A stretch of 64,000 nucleotides of DNA, from NCBI GenBank assembly GCA_028280065.1, contig JANQMN010000069.1, positions 29,424-93,423 of the forward strand, written 5' to 3'. A program made the position numbers and the translations under genes. Below, piece after piece: positions 31,101 to 40,576 of this stretch. The notes below the pieces were generated by a model. It was not told where the DNA came from. It saw nothing but the letters and a program-made list of their open reading frames with translations, and did not search any database. Every line of letters starts with the position of its first letter. Position 1 is the first letter of the stretch. This stretch comes from Hahella sp. (GTDB lineage: Bacteria > Pseudomonadota > Gammaproteobacteria > Pseudomonadales > Oleiphilaceae).

Positions 31101-34100
31101 GTAATAGCGCGCCTGACGCAAATGGTAAACCGCCAGTTCCTGCAGGCCGCGTTGGATGTAAAAGCGTGCGGCGTATTCCCAGGCCAACGCGCATTCATGA
31201 ACAAATCCCTGATCCCGGGCATGTTCTATTGCGGCGTGATAATGTTCGTTGGCTTTACCGAAATCGCCTTCCAGGCGTGCTTGCTCCGCTTGGATCAAGT
31301 GACAGCGATGTAAGTGATTCTCCGGCGCATGGCTTGCCCATTTACGCAGTTTGGCCAAATCGGCTTTGACCTTGCGTAAGGTCTTGCGCCGTTCCCATCC
31401 GGTTTGCTGTTCCGCTGCAGTGAGTAGAGCCAGGGCTTCGTAATAATGAAACAGAATCACGGCAAACATGCCCAGGCCGCCCTTAATATATTGCCGGCCC
31501 TTGTTGGCGCAATCCAGGGCTGTGTCCTTGTCGTTGAAATACACGCTCAGCATCAACTTGGCGCAATAAAGCAAAAACAGTGCGCTAACGTCGGTATTGG
31601 CGGTGTGTTCCGGCAGCTTTTTCTGCTCATCGTAGGCAACTCCCTGGAGACTTACGGGATTTTCCGTCTCTTGTTGAAAGTTCTCGGCGGTCTGCCACCA
31701 GATGGCATGCCAGTTTATCGAAGGTATGACCTTGAAGCTTTCCAGGTCCTTTTCCGCAGTTGCCATGGTCTGGGTCAGGTCACGAAGTGGGGCACCGCAG
31801 TGGAACTCGGCCTGGAGTTTGTTGTTGAGCGAATAAGAGGCATATTCGATATCGCCCAGTTCCAGGCAAAGTTTGTAGGCATTGTACAGCTCGGGCACCG
31901 ATTCACGTATGTGGTGCTTGTAGTTCTTTATAATCCAGCCCCAATAGAAGAGCGACTGATGAATCGGCAGACCCTGTTTGCGGGCCAGATCGATACCGCA
32001 TTTTCCGTACTGGTATCCCAGGTCGATATTACCCAGCACCGCACACTCGGTGATACCCCACCAGGAAAGACCGAATCCGGCTATTTTAGAATACCCGTAC
32101 TTGATGGTATTGCGGGTTAATTGAAATATCACCAGAAACACCAGATTGGGTGATGCCCAATAAGCCGGCGGAATAGTCAGGCCCAGGATATTCATCGATA
32201 AGCCTACTTTCGGGTCCTTCATGGCGGGCAACTCCATAAGCTTAGCGATCGGTTTCCGCTTGACCGCCATTTTGGTGCGCAGCAGGTTCAACAACACATC
32301 CATTTCACCGGGTTTGTCGGGAAACTGACAGTCAAGTTCCTTCAGGGCTTTCAGCGAGATCGCCACTGCTTCCGCCAGGCGGTTTTGCGCGGTATACGCC
32401 TGGAGCCGAATGGCATAGGCCTGGGTAATCGACGGCAGGTCGGTCAGGTTTGTTTGTAACTCGTCCAGCCAGCCTTCCATCAGGTCGTATTTCTTGCTCA
32501 GAAAGGCGACTTCGGCGGCGAAAAGCAGCAGTTCGGTAACAATTTCCTTACGGCTTTGCCAGTAGTCGCCGGGCAGCGCGTCGATGGCGAGCTGAAAGTA
32601 GTGTAAAGCCGGCGCATAGGCAGTGGCTTCCTTAGCGCGCCGTCCGGCTAACAGGTTGTAGTGCAGCAGATTGTCCTTGGAAGCCTGTTCCTGAAATACG
32701 TCTTTGGCGAGATTAAGATGTTTCACCAGTTCGAAAACCCGTTGTTCCGCCTCTTCCTTGGATAGCGCTTCCAGCAGCGTGGTGGCGATCTTTTCGTGAA
32801 TGTGGGTCGTCCGGTCGGTTTCGATTAGGCCGTACGCTGCCTGCTGAATGCGGTCGTGGATGAACTGGTAGGAGACCTGATTGAACTGGGAATCCAGGCG
32901 GGCGATACGGTAGTTGGAATCCAAAGGCTTGAGAATGCCTTCCATGATGGCTGGCTCCAGCCAACCGGCAACTTCGGTCGTGGCGGATTGCAGAATCACC
33001 GAAAGGGTTGTTAGGTCAAACCGGTTGCCGATACAGGCGGCATAGGTGAGACAGGTTAAGGTGTCGCTTTCCAGCTTACGCAGTTTAAAAGCCATCAGAT
33101 CGACGACGTTGTCGGTAATGTTGAGCTGTTTAATCTGTTCAAGGTCGGTCTGCCAGCAGAGTTCCTGGGCGTCGAAACTGATCAGGTTCTCCTTGTAGAG
33201 ATTGTTCAGGAACTGAATCAGGAAGAAAGCATTGCCCTGGGTTTTCTCGTTAATTAGATTGACCAAGGGATCGATATCCCGGCTATGTCCCAGGGCATCG
33301 CCCACCAACTCGTAGACGGCGTTTTCCTTGAGATTACCTACTTCCACCCAGTTTAGCGGGACATGGGCTGTTTGCATGTCATCGAGTAACAGTTGAAACG
33401 GGTGGCTGGACGTTACTTCGTTGTTCCGGTAGGCGGCAATGATCAATAGGTACCGGGATTCCCGGTCACTCAGCAAATAGCGCAAGAGATTCATCGATGC
33501 CGAGTCCGCCCATTGCCAGTCGTCGATAAATACCACAAGCGGATGATTTTCCCGGCAGATGGTCTTGAAGAAGATATTCAATGCATAATTAAAGCGGTTC
33601 AGCGCCTGTTCCCCGTTTAGTTCGGGGGGCTCGGGTTGCTTGCCCAGCAGGGTTTCCAGTTTGGGGACCAGCTTAACCACTACGCCGGCAACATTACCGA
33701 GACTTTCCAGCAAGGACTGCTTCCAGGTTTGCAGGGAATCTTCGTCTTCCTTGAGTATTAAGTTGATCCATTCGGAAATTACCGAAATCCAGGCGAAGTA
33801 GGGAATATCGCGCTCGTATTGATCAAACTTGCCGGAAATAAAAAGACCGTGTTTCACGGTAAGCGGCTTATGAACCTCGTGCACCAGGGAACTTTTTCCG
33901 GTGCCTGAATAACCCGACACCAGGGTTAGTTCCTTGCCGCCGCTACTGGTGCGTTCGAAGGCACTCAGTATTTCCTGAATTTCTTCGTCTCTGCCGTAGA
34001 GCTTTTGGGGAATCTGAAAATGCGCCGAGTAATCCGCCAATCCCAGCTCGAATGGCTCGATGCGGCCATGTTCCTGCAACTGGCGCAAACAACGTTGCAG

Positions 34101-34898
34101 ATCGTGTGCCAAGCCTTTGGCGCTTTGATAACGGTCGTCAGGCATTTTTTCCATCAGCCGCATGATGATACTGGATAAGCATTCCGGCAGATTGGGATTA
34201 AGCTGGTGGGGAGAAGGGGGCACGAGCGCAATATGGGCGTGTACCAGTTCAATACCATGTAAACCTTCGAACGGGAGTGAGCCGGTAAACAACTGATAAA
34301 GGGTTGCTCCGCAGGAATACAGGTCGGAGCGGTAATCCAGCGCACGGTTAAGGCGACCGGTTTGTTCGGGCGCGATATAGGCGAGGGTGCCCTGTAAATC
34401 ATTTTGGTGCTGAAATTCTTGATGTTCGAGCTTCAGGCGGGTGGCGATGCCGAAATCGATGAAATAAAGCTTTTCGTGCTCCTCCTGCCAGATCAGGTTG
34501 GTGGGATTGATATCCTTATGAATCACTTGCTGGTCATGTAGCTGGGAAAGTATTTCCGCCAATTGCAGGGCAATTTCCAAACGCCTGGTAAGGTCCGGAT
34601 GCTCGGTCTTGAGCCACTTGGCAAGATCAACTCCGCCAACGTCCTTTTCCACCATTACCAGGGTGTTTTGATAGGCTTCCAGACGCTCAACCTGAATAAC
34701 CTGTTCCAAATGATCCAAAGAACGGGTGTTTTCATACTCGGCCCGAAAGTTGGATAGCTCCGTCAGGGTCGGGAAGTCCTTGTTCAACACCTTGAGAATG
34801 AAGGTTTGGCCGTTTTCCAAATGGCGGGTGCGATAGACGCGGGCATTTTCGCTTTCGAAAAGGCGCTCGGTAATCTCATACTTCAATATGCTTTGCAT
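28173..34898 (-). CDS. Giant hybrid signalling protein: Ser/Thr kinase - AAA ATPase - GAF - histidine kinase - REC - REC - HPt
   Basis: 2241 aa. VIHKDINPTNLIW and FIDFGIA (kinase); GYSGTGKSSLV (P-loop); FLAKMSHEIRTPMNAVIGLS, GTGLGLAISKQL; two REC (VIMDWKMPQMDG, LVLMDIQMPEMDG); HPt FAHSLRSNAAYIGA. Confidence 0.95.
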   Translation of the reverse strand: MQSILKYEITERLFESENARVYRTRHLENGQTFILKVLNKDFPTLTELSNFRAEYENTRSLDHLEQVIQVERLEAYQNTLVMVEKDVGGVDLAKWLKTEHPDLTRRLEIALQLAEILSQLHDQQVIHKDINPTNLIWQEEHEKLYFIDFGIATRLKLEHQEFQHQNDLQGTLAYIAPEQTGRLNRALDYRSDLYSCGATLYQLFTGSLPFEGLHGIELVHAHIALVPPSPHQLNPNLPECLSSIIMRLMEKMPDDRYQSAKGLAHDLQRCLRQLQEHGRIEPFELGLADYSAHFQIPQKLYGRDEEIQEILSAFERTSSGGKELTLVSGYSGTGKSSLVHEVHKPLTVKHGLFISGKFDQYERDIPYFAWISVISEWINLILKEDEDSLQTWKQSLLESLGNVAGVVVKLVPKLETLLGKQPEPPELNGEQALNRFNYALNIFFKTICRENHPLVVFIDDWQWADSASMNLLRYLLSDRESRYLLIIAAYRNNEVTSSHPFQLLLDDMQTAHVPLNWVEVGNLKENAVYELVGDALGHSRDIDPLVNLINEKTQGNAFFLIQFLNNLYKENLISFDAQELCWQTDLEQIKQLNITDNVVDLMAFKLRKLESDTLTCLTYAACIGNRFDLTTLSVILQSATTEVAGWLEPAIMEGILKPLDSNYRIARLDSQFNQVSYQFIHDRIQQAAYGLIETDRTTHIHEKIATTLLEALSKEEAEQRVFELVKHLNLAKDVFQEQASKDNLLHYNLLAGRRAKEATAYAPALHYFQLAIDALPGDYWQSRKEIVTELLLFAAEVAFLSKKYDLMEGWLDELQTNLTDLPSITQAYAIRLQAYTAQNRLAEAVAISLKALKELDCQFPDKPGEMDVLLNLLRTKMAVKRKPIAKLMELPAMKDPKVGLSMNILGLTIPPAYWASPNLVFLVIFQLTRNTIKYGYSKIAGFGLSWWGITECAVLGNIDLGYQYGKCGIDLARKQGLPIHQSLFYWGWIIKNYKHHIRESVPELYNAYKLCLELGDIEYASYSLNNKLQAEFHCGAPLRDLTQTMATAEKDLESFKVIPSINWHAIWWQTAENFQQETENPVSLQGVAYDEQKKLPEHTANTDVSALFLLYCAKLMLSVYFNDKDTALDCANKGRQYIKGGLGMFAVILFHYYEALALLTAAEQQTGWERRKTLRKVKADLAKLRKWASHAPENHLHRCHLIQAEQARLEGDFGKANEHYHAAIEHARDQGFVHECALAWEYAARFYIQRGLQELAVYHLRQARYYYNKWEATSKVVHLESAYSEFVPLLESTEHIVSSSATRQGNASTVTGGQSLDMVTILKASQIMSQEIVLDNLLKTLLKISIENAGAQKGILFFQKNSRIKALAGAKVIDNQLEHFDPTTLPSEEDYAHSVFNVTVRTEQQVLLDEASNDPKFENDPYIRRNQTKSVIGLPIHYQAKLIGVLYLENDLIAGAFNRRRVEILKLLSSHAAIALINANHYALLESEVQARTAEIEEKNLQLKAANEAKSDFLAKMSHEIRTPMNAVIGLSKLTLKTKLTAEQQDYLEKIVDSADVLLGIINDILDFSKIEAGKMTLESIQFNLEKLLDRVINVCALKAYAKGLELIVDISKDIPKMLVGDPLRLQQILVNLANNAIKFTETGHIAIMVQPKARSKGMMTLEFIVRDTGIGMKEEQCNRLFQSFSQADDSTTRKYGGTGLGLAISKQLTELMGGQIWVSSQPDVGSEFGFTIQAKVAARQPQLPSLLSLANLNILVVDDNEITRAVLTTMLSHLKANIMEAENGQEAVTLVKEQYDQGKPFDLVIMDWKMPQMDGIEASRIIKQNLDMANTPAILMASAYDKDEAQSLCAAVGIEGYMEKPFHQSSLINTITNCLIPTSGSQPLPPPEETAKSPLLDMSGGRVLLVEDNAINRQVAIGFLNETGISLDIAENGKVAVEKVHNNEYDLVLMDIQMPEMDGLTAAGEIRKLPDREKLPIIAMTAHAMPGEREKSLNSGMNDHITKPIDPDDLYHKMARWMDTDLIMQRKRPAVSRIATNDSNAQLLEALNANPQLMVDVAIQKIQGKTDLYLNLAVDFVKDYRDIRGKLTKLWQEQDLETLYRFAHSLRSNAAYIGALVISKAAQELELAVDKKQHISNKMEITIELVENLIKRMEVDLKIKQKVMTNTDFDFQAALGIVQRLIPLVEDSDAKAEDLMPALNEICSGSQHQEAAETIEELLDDIEYDQALVKLKLLEEEMQR

Positions 34899-35005
34899 AG
34901 GCAGGTTTTCTTAGTTGTTTACAATGGCATGTTAGGTTAAGAGCGGCCGATATCCGTTGCGCTTAAAAAGCGTCTGCCGACTTGTTACTGCAGTCAGGCG
35001 GAAAC

Positions 35006-36343
35006 TTATGCCTGGAGAAACAATCGCTCCACTTCGGCAACCAGGCGTTCGTTTTCACTATCCTCGCGTAGCGACGGGAACATGGAAAAACAGAGTTGAT
35101 CGTCGAACGACAGATTGATAACGACAACTGCACGGTTGATCAGCGCCGCTCCGCCGGCGTCTAGCGGGTCTACATTCACGGCGCTTAAATGCGCCAGTGA
35201 TTCGCAACCCGCCAGGAACGATTTACCGGCTAGGAAGCGATAGTTATTCCAATTGGTGATGATATAGGAAAGTTCATCGTCTGCCGTACCGACGGCATTT
35301 TCCGCCGCGCCTTGTTCCACCAGTTCAAAGCAAGTCAAATTAATCTGCCGGGACTTGAACTCCACTATGCGGTCGTGAACGCCTTTGGAAATATGCTCAA
35401 CCGGTATCTCACCTGGCGTGGATACCGGTACGAAAGCGATATAATTGCCGATATATCGCCTGCGAAAATCCGCGGGCAGCAAATCAGACACGGTTTTTCC
35501 GCTGATGATATGCGGCTCGTTCTTGCCCAGGTGCTCGGTATTGATGTTGTAAAGCGCTTTGTGGAGAACACCGGTGATCACCGCGTTCTTGGTTACCTCG
35601 GGAAAGGCGGTACGGCAGTGCTCGATCATTCGCTTGGCATCGACCACCACCGTAACCGGGCGGCGTTTACGTTCGGCGAATTTTGGCAGCAACTCAGGCA
35701 GCGTAGCCAGGCGCACGCCATGGCCTCCGACATCGGCAATGGGATAGCTGGCCAGATGTTGGACATTCGCTTCCAGGTCATAATCCGGCGTCCGGAGGCG
35801 TTGGATCATTTCTTCCGCATGCAGGGTGTGGAGATTGCTGGCCTGGCTTACCAACTCCCGCATCGTTTCGTAATTGTTGACCTCCATGGCGTTGTAATAG
35901 TCGACGATCAGGTGCAGGATAGTTTCCGCGCTACGGGCGTCGATGTACTCATGCGAGCACATTTGCGCCAGTATAAACCGGTTTTCCGTTTCCGGATGAG
36001 TGCTCTTGATCACCACCAGATTCATCGGAAAATTTTTGCTAGAGGATCGAAGTTCGAAACCTCTAGCGGAGAGTTCTATAAATTCCTCTTCGAGGTCGTC
36101 TGTTTCCAACACATGAAACCGATCTTCGTATGCGGCAAACGGACGCCAGTGAAAATCGTTTTGTGCCGTGAAGTCAATTTGGTGGCCGAATTTGCCTATA
36201 TTATCGACAATGGCATGAAATGCTTCCCGCAGATTTTCAGTGTTCAAATCTCCCTGGAAAACATAGCCGGCAGTAAAGAGAATTTCCGCACGGCTCATTA
36301 ATCCTTCTAGATTTAATTTGCCTACAGAATGTGATGTTGTCAT
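35006..36343 (-). CDS. Condensation / PapA5-like acyltransferase fold protein
   Basis: 445 aa; MCSHEYIDARSAETIL resembles HHxxxDG with a degenerate first His; C-terminal VVINLSFDDQLCFSMFP. Confidence 0.6.
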   Translation of the reverse strand: MTTSHSVGKLNLEGLMSRAEILFTAGYVFQGDLNTENLREAFHAIVDNIGKFGHQIDFTAQNDFHWRPFAAYEDRFHVLETDDLEEEFIELSARGFELRSSSKNFPMNLVVIKSTHPETENRFILAQMCSHEYIDARSAETILHLIVDYYNAMEVNNYETMRELVSQASNLHTLHAEEMIQRLRTPDYDLEANVQHLASYPIADVGGHGVRLATLPELLPKFAERKRRPVTVVVDAKRMIEHCRTAFPEVTKNAVITGVLHKALYNINTEHLGKNEPHIISGKTVSDLLPADFRRRYIGNYIAFVPVSTPGEIPVEHISKGVHDRIVEFKSRQINLTCFELVEQGAAENAVGTADDELSYIITNWNNYRFLAGKSFLAGCESLAHLSAVNVDPLDAGGAALINRAVVVINLSFDDQLCFSMFPSLREDSENERLVAEVERLFLQA

Positions 36344-36445
36344 GGAGAGTCAACCTTAAACACTTCACCAAACGGAATTGGGGTGGAGTTACCTTGTACT
36401 GTTCTGGTAAGCATAGCAAAAACCGCCGCGAACATTGGGTTAAAA

Positions 36446-38062
36446 TCAGGGAATTTCACAGGAATAAACCCCGGCGGGACAGGCGTTATTTTGGTAAAAC
36501 GCACAAAATTTATCTGCTTTGCTACGGCTGGGGACCGTCTTGCCCGCGACCTTCTCTTCACATCTACCGGTTGAAGTGAAGTTGTAATCCATCTTGGCAT
36601 TAATGCAAAGTGTTCGCAGATTGGCTTCCGAAGGATGATTTACCCAGGTGTCGGCGCAGCTTTTTTGTGCCGCGTCGGTATCCATTCCAGGGGAATCGCT
36701 TAGCAATTGAGCAATACATATGGCCTGCATATCGATTTGCTCGTCCTTCACTAAATCAAACGACTTGTAGCCGCTGCTTTGGCAAGAGGGGCTTGGGTCG
36801 CCGGGACAGCACTGATAGGTAGTGACATCCGGGTGGTTGGTGGCGACCCAGGACGTGGTTTTCCGGGCTCCCGGCAGGGTCGTAGTGCCGGCATAGGGAA
36901 GCTCATATCGGACCGGCTGACCGGTGATGGCGGCCCATGCCTTGCGTGCGTCGCTGCCCAGCACCATGACCGGCAAGGTATGTCCGGTTGAGCGGTTACC
37001 TGGCGGATCAGCGAGCAGGTTGATCATGGGAGCCACGTAATTTCCGCCGCTCGCGGAGTTGTTGAAGTAAGTCATAATGTCCGGCAGGAAAGGGGATTGG
37101 CCGGAACCGGGAGCGGCAATAGGCCGAGAATCAACGATGGTATTGTAGAGGTGAGGATTGGCGATACCCGCCGACTTGAGAATCCGGTTCCAGCGGTCCA
37201 TGGTGAAGTTATCCAGATAATCGCCGCTGGTCAACGCATCATAGGGGGGATAGTTTAGGTAATTCACGATTTTCTGATTCAACATGGCCAATCCCAAGGG
37301 TAAATAAAACGCCCAGGGCGCATTACCGATATAAGGTTCCCAGCAGCCGGCGTTGTTTTGGCAGGCTTTTACACCCTGTAAGCCCTGTTGACCGTGCGCG
37401 GTATCCATAAAACGCTGATGCATGACGGCGAAGTTCTCCAACAACGCGGCATCGCTGCCTTCCAGCTCCACCACGGCCGGTTCCCCCGGGGTTGCCGTAA
37501 CGCTGAGAATGTGAATTTCATTGGTTAGTCCGGCGTTATCGATGGACTGTTGGGTAAAGTGCTCAATGGTTTTGGCCAAGCTACTGTAGTTAAACCATGG
37601 TGGCGAGGGCTTTGGCTGTGAGTCGGCAAAAAACTGCTCGCCTTTGGAGCAGACAAGGGTATTATCTTGAGCGCCCAATCCACAGACCAGGTATTCGTGT
37701 TGATATTGCCCGCCGTCATAGCAGTGGAAGGCATTGTTGCTTGCGAAGCAGCTGAAGGTTTCCTGCTTTTGCTCGCCATACTCGCTATACGTCAGGGTGC
37801 ACTTTCCCGGTGCGGTAATCCGGCAGGTGAAGCTGCCGTGCCGGTCGGCGCAACCTTGGTCCGCAGCGGTTGCGGAGCGGGTGGTTAACCCGCCGTATTG
37901 ACTATAAAAAGCCGGCAGCCAGCTATCATGCGGATAGAGGCATACGGCTTTTTCGGACAACTCATATTCAATGACACTGGTATTCGACTGTTGAGGCAAT
38001 GCACTACATGCCGTAAGCAGCCATCCTGTCAGCATCAGCCATATTAAACAAGCTTGTTTCAT
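36446..38062 (-). CDS. Cys-rich lipoprotein, paralogue of the 38102-39262 product
   Basis: Signal plus lipobox WLLTAC|S; WAFYLPLGLAMLNQKIVNYLNYPP...TIVDSRPIAAP...WVATNHP. Confidence 0.75.
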   Translation of the reverse strand: MKQACLIWLMLTGWLLTACSALPQQSNTSVIEYELSEKAVCLYPHDSWLPAFYSQYGGLTTRSATAADQGCADRHGSFTCRITAPGKCTLTYSEYGEQKQETFSCFASNNAFHCYDGGQYQHEYLVCGLGAQDNTLVCSKGEQFFADSQPKPSPPWFNYSSLAKTIEHFTQQSIDNAGLTNEIHILSVTATPGEPAVVELEGSDAALLENFAVMHQRFMDTAHGQQGLQGVKACQNNAGCWEPYIGNAPWAFYLPLGLAMLNQKIVNYLNYPPYDALTSGDYLDNFTMDRWNRILKSAGIANPHLYNTIVDSRPIAAPGSGQSPFLPDIMTYFNNSASGGNYVAPMINLLADPPGNRSTGHTLPVMVLGSDARKAWAAITGQPVRYELPYAGTTTLPGARKTTSWVATNHPDVTTYQCCPGDPSPSCQSSGYKSFDLVKDEQIDMQAICIAQLLSDSPGMDTDAAQKSCADTWVNHPSEANLRTLCINAKMDYNFTSTGRCEEKVAGKTVPSRSKADKFCAFYQNNACPAGVYSCEIP

Positions 38063-38101
38063 AGTCGTATCCTGACAGTCAAGGTGATCTTCAGCAATAG
38101 C

Positions 38102-39262
38102 TCAAGCCGGCTTTGGAATTTTGAAGCTGAATTCCAAAGCTTTCGGATCCGGATAGAACAGCGACCCCTGATGCTCCACCAATTGCCTGACCTGATCTGT
38201 GCGGTTCGCATCGCGCCAGTAGTCGATACCGGCATCCAGCACTACCTGTGGATCCTGGCTCGGATCGTTAGACATCTGCACCTGCCAGTGCGCGGCGGCA
38301 AGATCGTCCTTCATCAATGCGATGACAGAATCCAAATGCCCAGGAGCGATTTCGCCGCATCCCACGTAGTATTTGTCCGGCTGCTTATCGTCGATTTGCG
38401 CCTGGGCATAGAACCGGTAGGGGTGGTTGGTGGACAACACCCGCGTCTTTTTGCCCGGCACTATTTCGGCAGTGGCGACTTTGTTGATGCCTAACGTTTG
38501 ACCTGTGCCCTTAAGAAATATTTCCTCGAACTCTTCACGGGGATGAGCCCCGTAGATAACGATGGGAATAGTATAACCTTCCTGATTCTCTGCCGAATTC
38601 AGGAGCAGCTTAACCAAGTCGGTTTGGTAGGTGGTGAAATACTCAATGGGAATCAGTCCGTATTTATATTTGCTCTTGTCTACCTTCTTGGAACCCTGGT
38701 CGTCCGGCGCCGCAATAGGGGTCGCGTCCACCACGGTTTCGTACAGCCAGCTGGCCTGTTCGCTGCTTACGCCATTGACTTGCAGCAGCTCTTCCCAGCG
38801 CACCGGAACCGGATCGTTCAGGTAGTCGCGCATGGGGTCCAATAGGCGAATTGGCGGATAGTGAAAAAACTGCAGGGATTTCTGCCGCACCATCGCCAGC
38901 CCCAGCGGTAGGAAGAAGCGCCATTGTCCGGTATTTTCCGGGTCCCATTTGCCGATCTTATGCAGCTCCGGAATCACCTGATCTAAAGCCTGCTGGCCAA
39001 TGGCCAGCAGTTCCTGAAGGCGTTCGGCATAACGCGAGACCACCGGCTGTTGATTCTCTTCAGCGACCAGTTCCAGGTAAACCTGTTGATCCTCAAGGAT
39101 CGCGGTCGCCTTGATTTGCTCGGCAACACCGTCGCGTTGCAGGGTTTGATCAAACCAATGCTGAATCGTCGCGCTGAGGGACTCGTCGGCATTGGGGAGG
39201 TTTGGATAGGAATAGAGTGCTGTCAGGTCCGCTTCGGTCCCGAGAGGTATCCGAGTCTTCAT
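38102..39262 (-). CDS. Uncharacterised protein, signal-less paralogue of the 36446-38062 lipoprotein
   Basis: 386 aa; WRFFLPLGLAMVRQKSLQFFHYPP...TVVDATPIAAP...VLSTNHP matches the neighbouring lipoprotein co-linearly. Confidence 0.75.
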   Translation of the reverse strand: MKTRIPLGTEADLTALYSYPNLPNADESLSATIQHWFDQTLQRDGVAEQIKATAILEDQQVYLELVAEENQQPVVSRYAERLQELLAIGQQALDQVIPELHKIGKWDPENTGQWRFFLPLGLAMVRQKSLQFFHYPPIRLLDPMRDYLNDPVPVRWEELLQVNGVSSEQASWLYETVVDATPIAAPDDQGSKKVDKSKYKYGLIPIEYFTTYQTDLVKLLLNSAENQEGYTIPIVIYGAHPREEFEEIFLKGTGQTLGINKVATAEIVPGKKTRVLSTNHPYRFYAQAQIDDKQPDKYYVGCGEIAPGHLDSVIALMKDDLAAAHWQVQMSNDPSQDPQVVLDAGIDYWRDANRTDQVRQLVEHQGSLFYPDPKALEFSFKIPKPA

Positions 39263-39274
39263 GTTTTTGGCTCC

Positions 39275-40576
39275 TTATGTGATGTCGCCGCCGATACGTT
39301 CGATTTCATTCAGGTCCTGCCAGAGCGTTGGTTCATGAAAGCAGATAGCACCGCCGCCCCGTTTTTCCTGGGAGGTCATGCGGTTTAAGTCCGCCACGCA
39401 GACCCAGGCGGCGTCGGTGCCGCTTTCGGTATCCACTTCACGGACGCCACGTTCCTCGGGTTTTTCCGATAACGCCCACTTGGAATGATCATGGGTGTAA
39501 GCCCAGGTGTAACCTTGCAACGACTGGCCTTGGCTGTCATTTAACATGGCCAGGTCGAGATTTGTGATTTCATCCTCGTCATGTTGACCGTCACCTTCGA
39601 CAAACTCATGATGGTAAAGCGTATCCTTGTGTTTATTCACACTGTCATCCTGGCCATATTCCGCATTGCCCGAACTATCAACATTTTCAGGGAGTGTGGC
39701 GGAGGCAGTCAGACGCCGCCAGGTTTCTACCCGAAGGTCGGTATCTAGTTTGGGTCCCACCAAATTTATCCAGAAGTCATCATGCCAAGCGCCACTTTTG
39801 GCAATAAGTCGAAATGACTTGCCGGCTTGGGAGCTAAACTCGATGTCGGCAGGGTCGCGTTTGCCGTGCTTGGCGATGTAACTGGAGGAATACGAAGGGG
39901 GTTCGATACCCTGAGCGAGCCGCCATAGGTCCGGCCACTTTGAATTTTGGGTGACTGTTGAGGGAAGCCGGCAACCAAATACCTGGGGTTCGTGTTGGGT
40001 CGACAGGACCTCGGCGATACGATTGGCGGTTGCTACATCCTTGAGGCTGATGCAGATGAATGTTTGGGCGTAGGTGTAAGCGTACTCGGGGTAGAAGTAG
40101 TCTTCGTCGTTTTCCAGGTGCAGGCCGGGAATTCGCGGAGTGGAATGGGATAACCAGAAGGCAGTATCCGTAGCCAGATCGAATGCCAGCGTGCCCTTAC
40201 AATGGCCGTTATGGCTGTTATCTATCGGATGTCCCCGGTCCTTTTCCCGCGCGTTCTCGCTATAATATTTGGGTGGTCTGTTCGGAGGCCAGTCCTCGCG
40301 TTGTAATGAATAGGGGTATTCATCGTTATAGTGAATCCAGCCGATAGATTCGGAGTTGTCTGTCAACAACTGCACCATCGTATGGTAAAGCGCACCCTTG
40401 GCAGCGGTTCCTAAGGTATTGCTGGATAGAGCAAGTGTCCTCTGCTTGTCGCCGTCATAGTAAAGATATTCATTACCCTTTGTCTTCTTGCCAGTAGGGC
40501 CGGAGTCTTTGGGAAGTTTATACATAAACCACCAGTCGGTGGCATCACCAGTTTGATCGTTTTTTGCAGATAACAT
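39275..40576 (-). CDS. Deoxyribonuclease II family protein
   Basis: TDWWFMYKLP, IHYNDEYP, GHCKGTLAFDLATDTAFWLSHSTPRIPG, YAQTFICISL, DHSKWAL, CVADLNRMTSQEKRGGGAICF: co-linear with animal DNase II, both HxK motifs present. RBS AAGGA before ATG; no evident signal peptide. Confidence 0.9.
   Translation of the reverse strand: MLSAKNDQTGDATDWWFMYKLPKDSGPTGKKTKGNEYLYYDGDKQRTLALSSNTLGTAAKGALYHTMVQLLTDNSESIGWIHYNDEYPYSLQREDWPPNRPPKYYSENAREKDRGHPIDNSHNGHCKGTLAFDLATDTAFWLSHSTPRIPGLHLENDEDYFYPEYAYTYAQTFICISLKDVATANRIAEVLSTQHEPQVFGCRLPSTVTQNSKWPDLWRLAQGIEPPSYSSSYIAKHGKRDPADIEFSSQAGKSFRLIAKSGAWHDDFWINLVGPKLDTDLRVETWRRLTASATLPENVDSSGNAEYGQDDSVNKHKDTLYHHEFVEGDGQHDEDEITNLDLAMLNDSQGQSLQGYTWAYTHDHSKWALSEKPEERGVREVDTESGTDAAWVCVADLNRMTSQEKRGGGAICFHEPTLWQDLNEIERIGGDIT

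Noticed and set aside
31446-32120. 224-aa plus-strand ORF inside the giant kinase gene
   Set aside because: Antisense to a conserved multi-domain protein; no recognisable motifs.
35312-36301. 329-aa plus-strand ORF opposite the condensation-like gene
   Set aside because: Antisense shadow ORF: the minus-strand frame has the better protein character and continues the operon.
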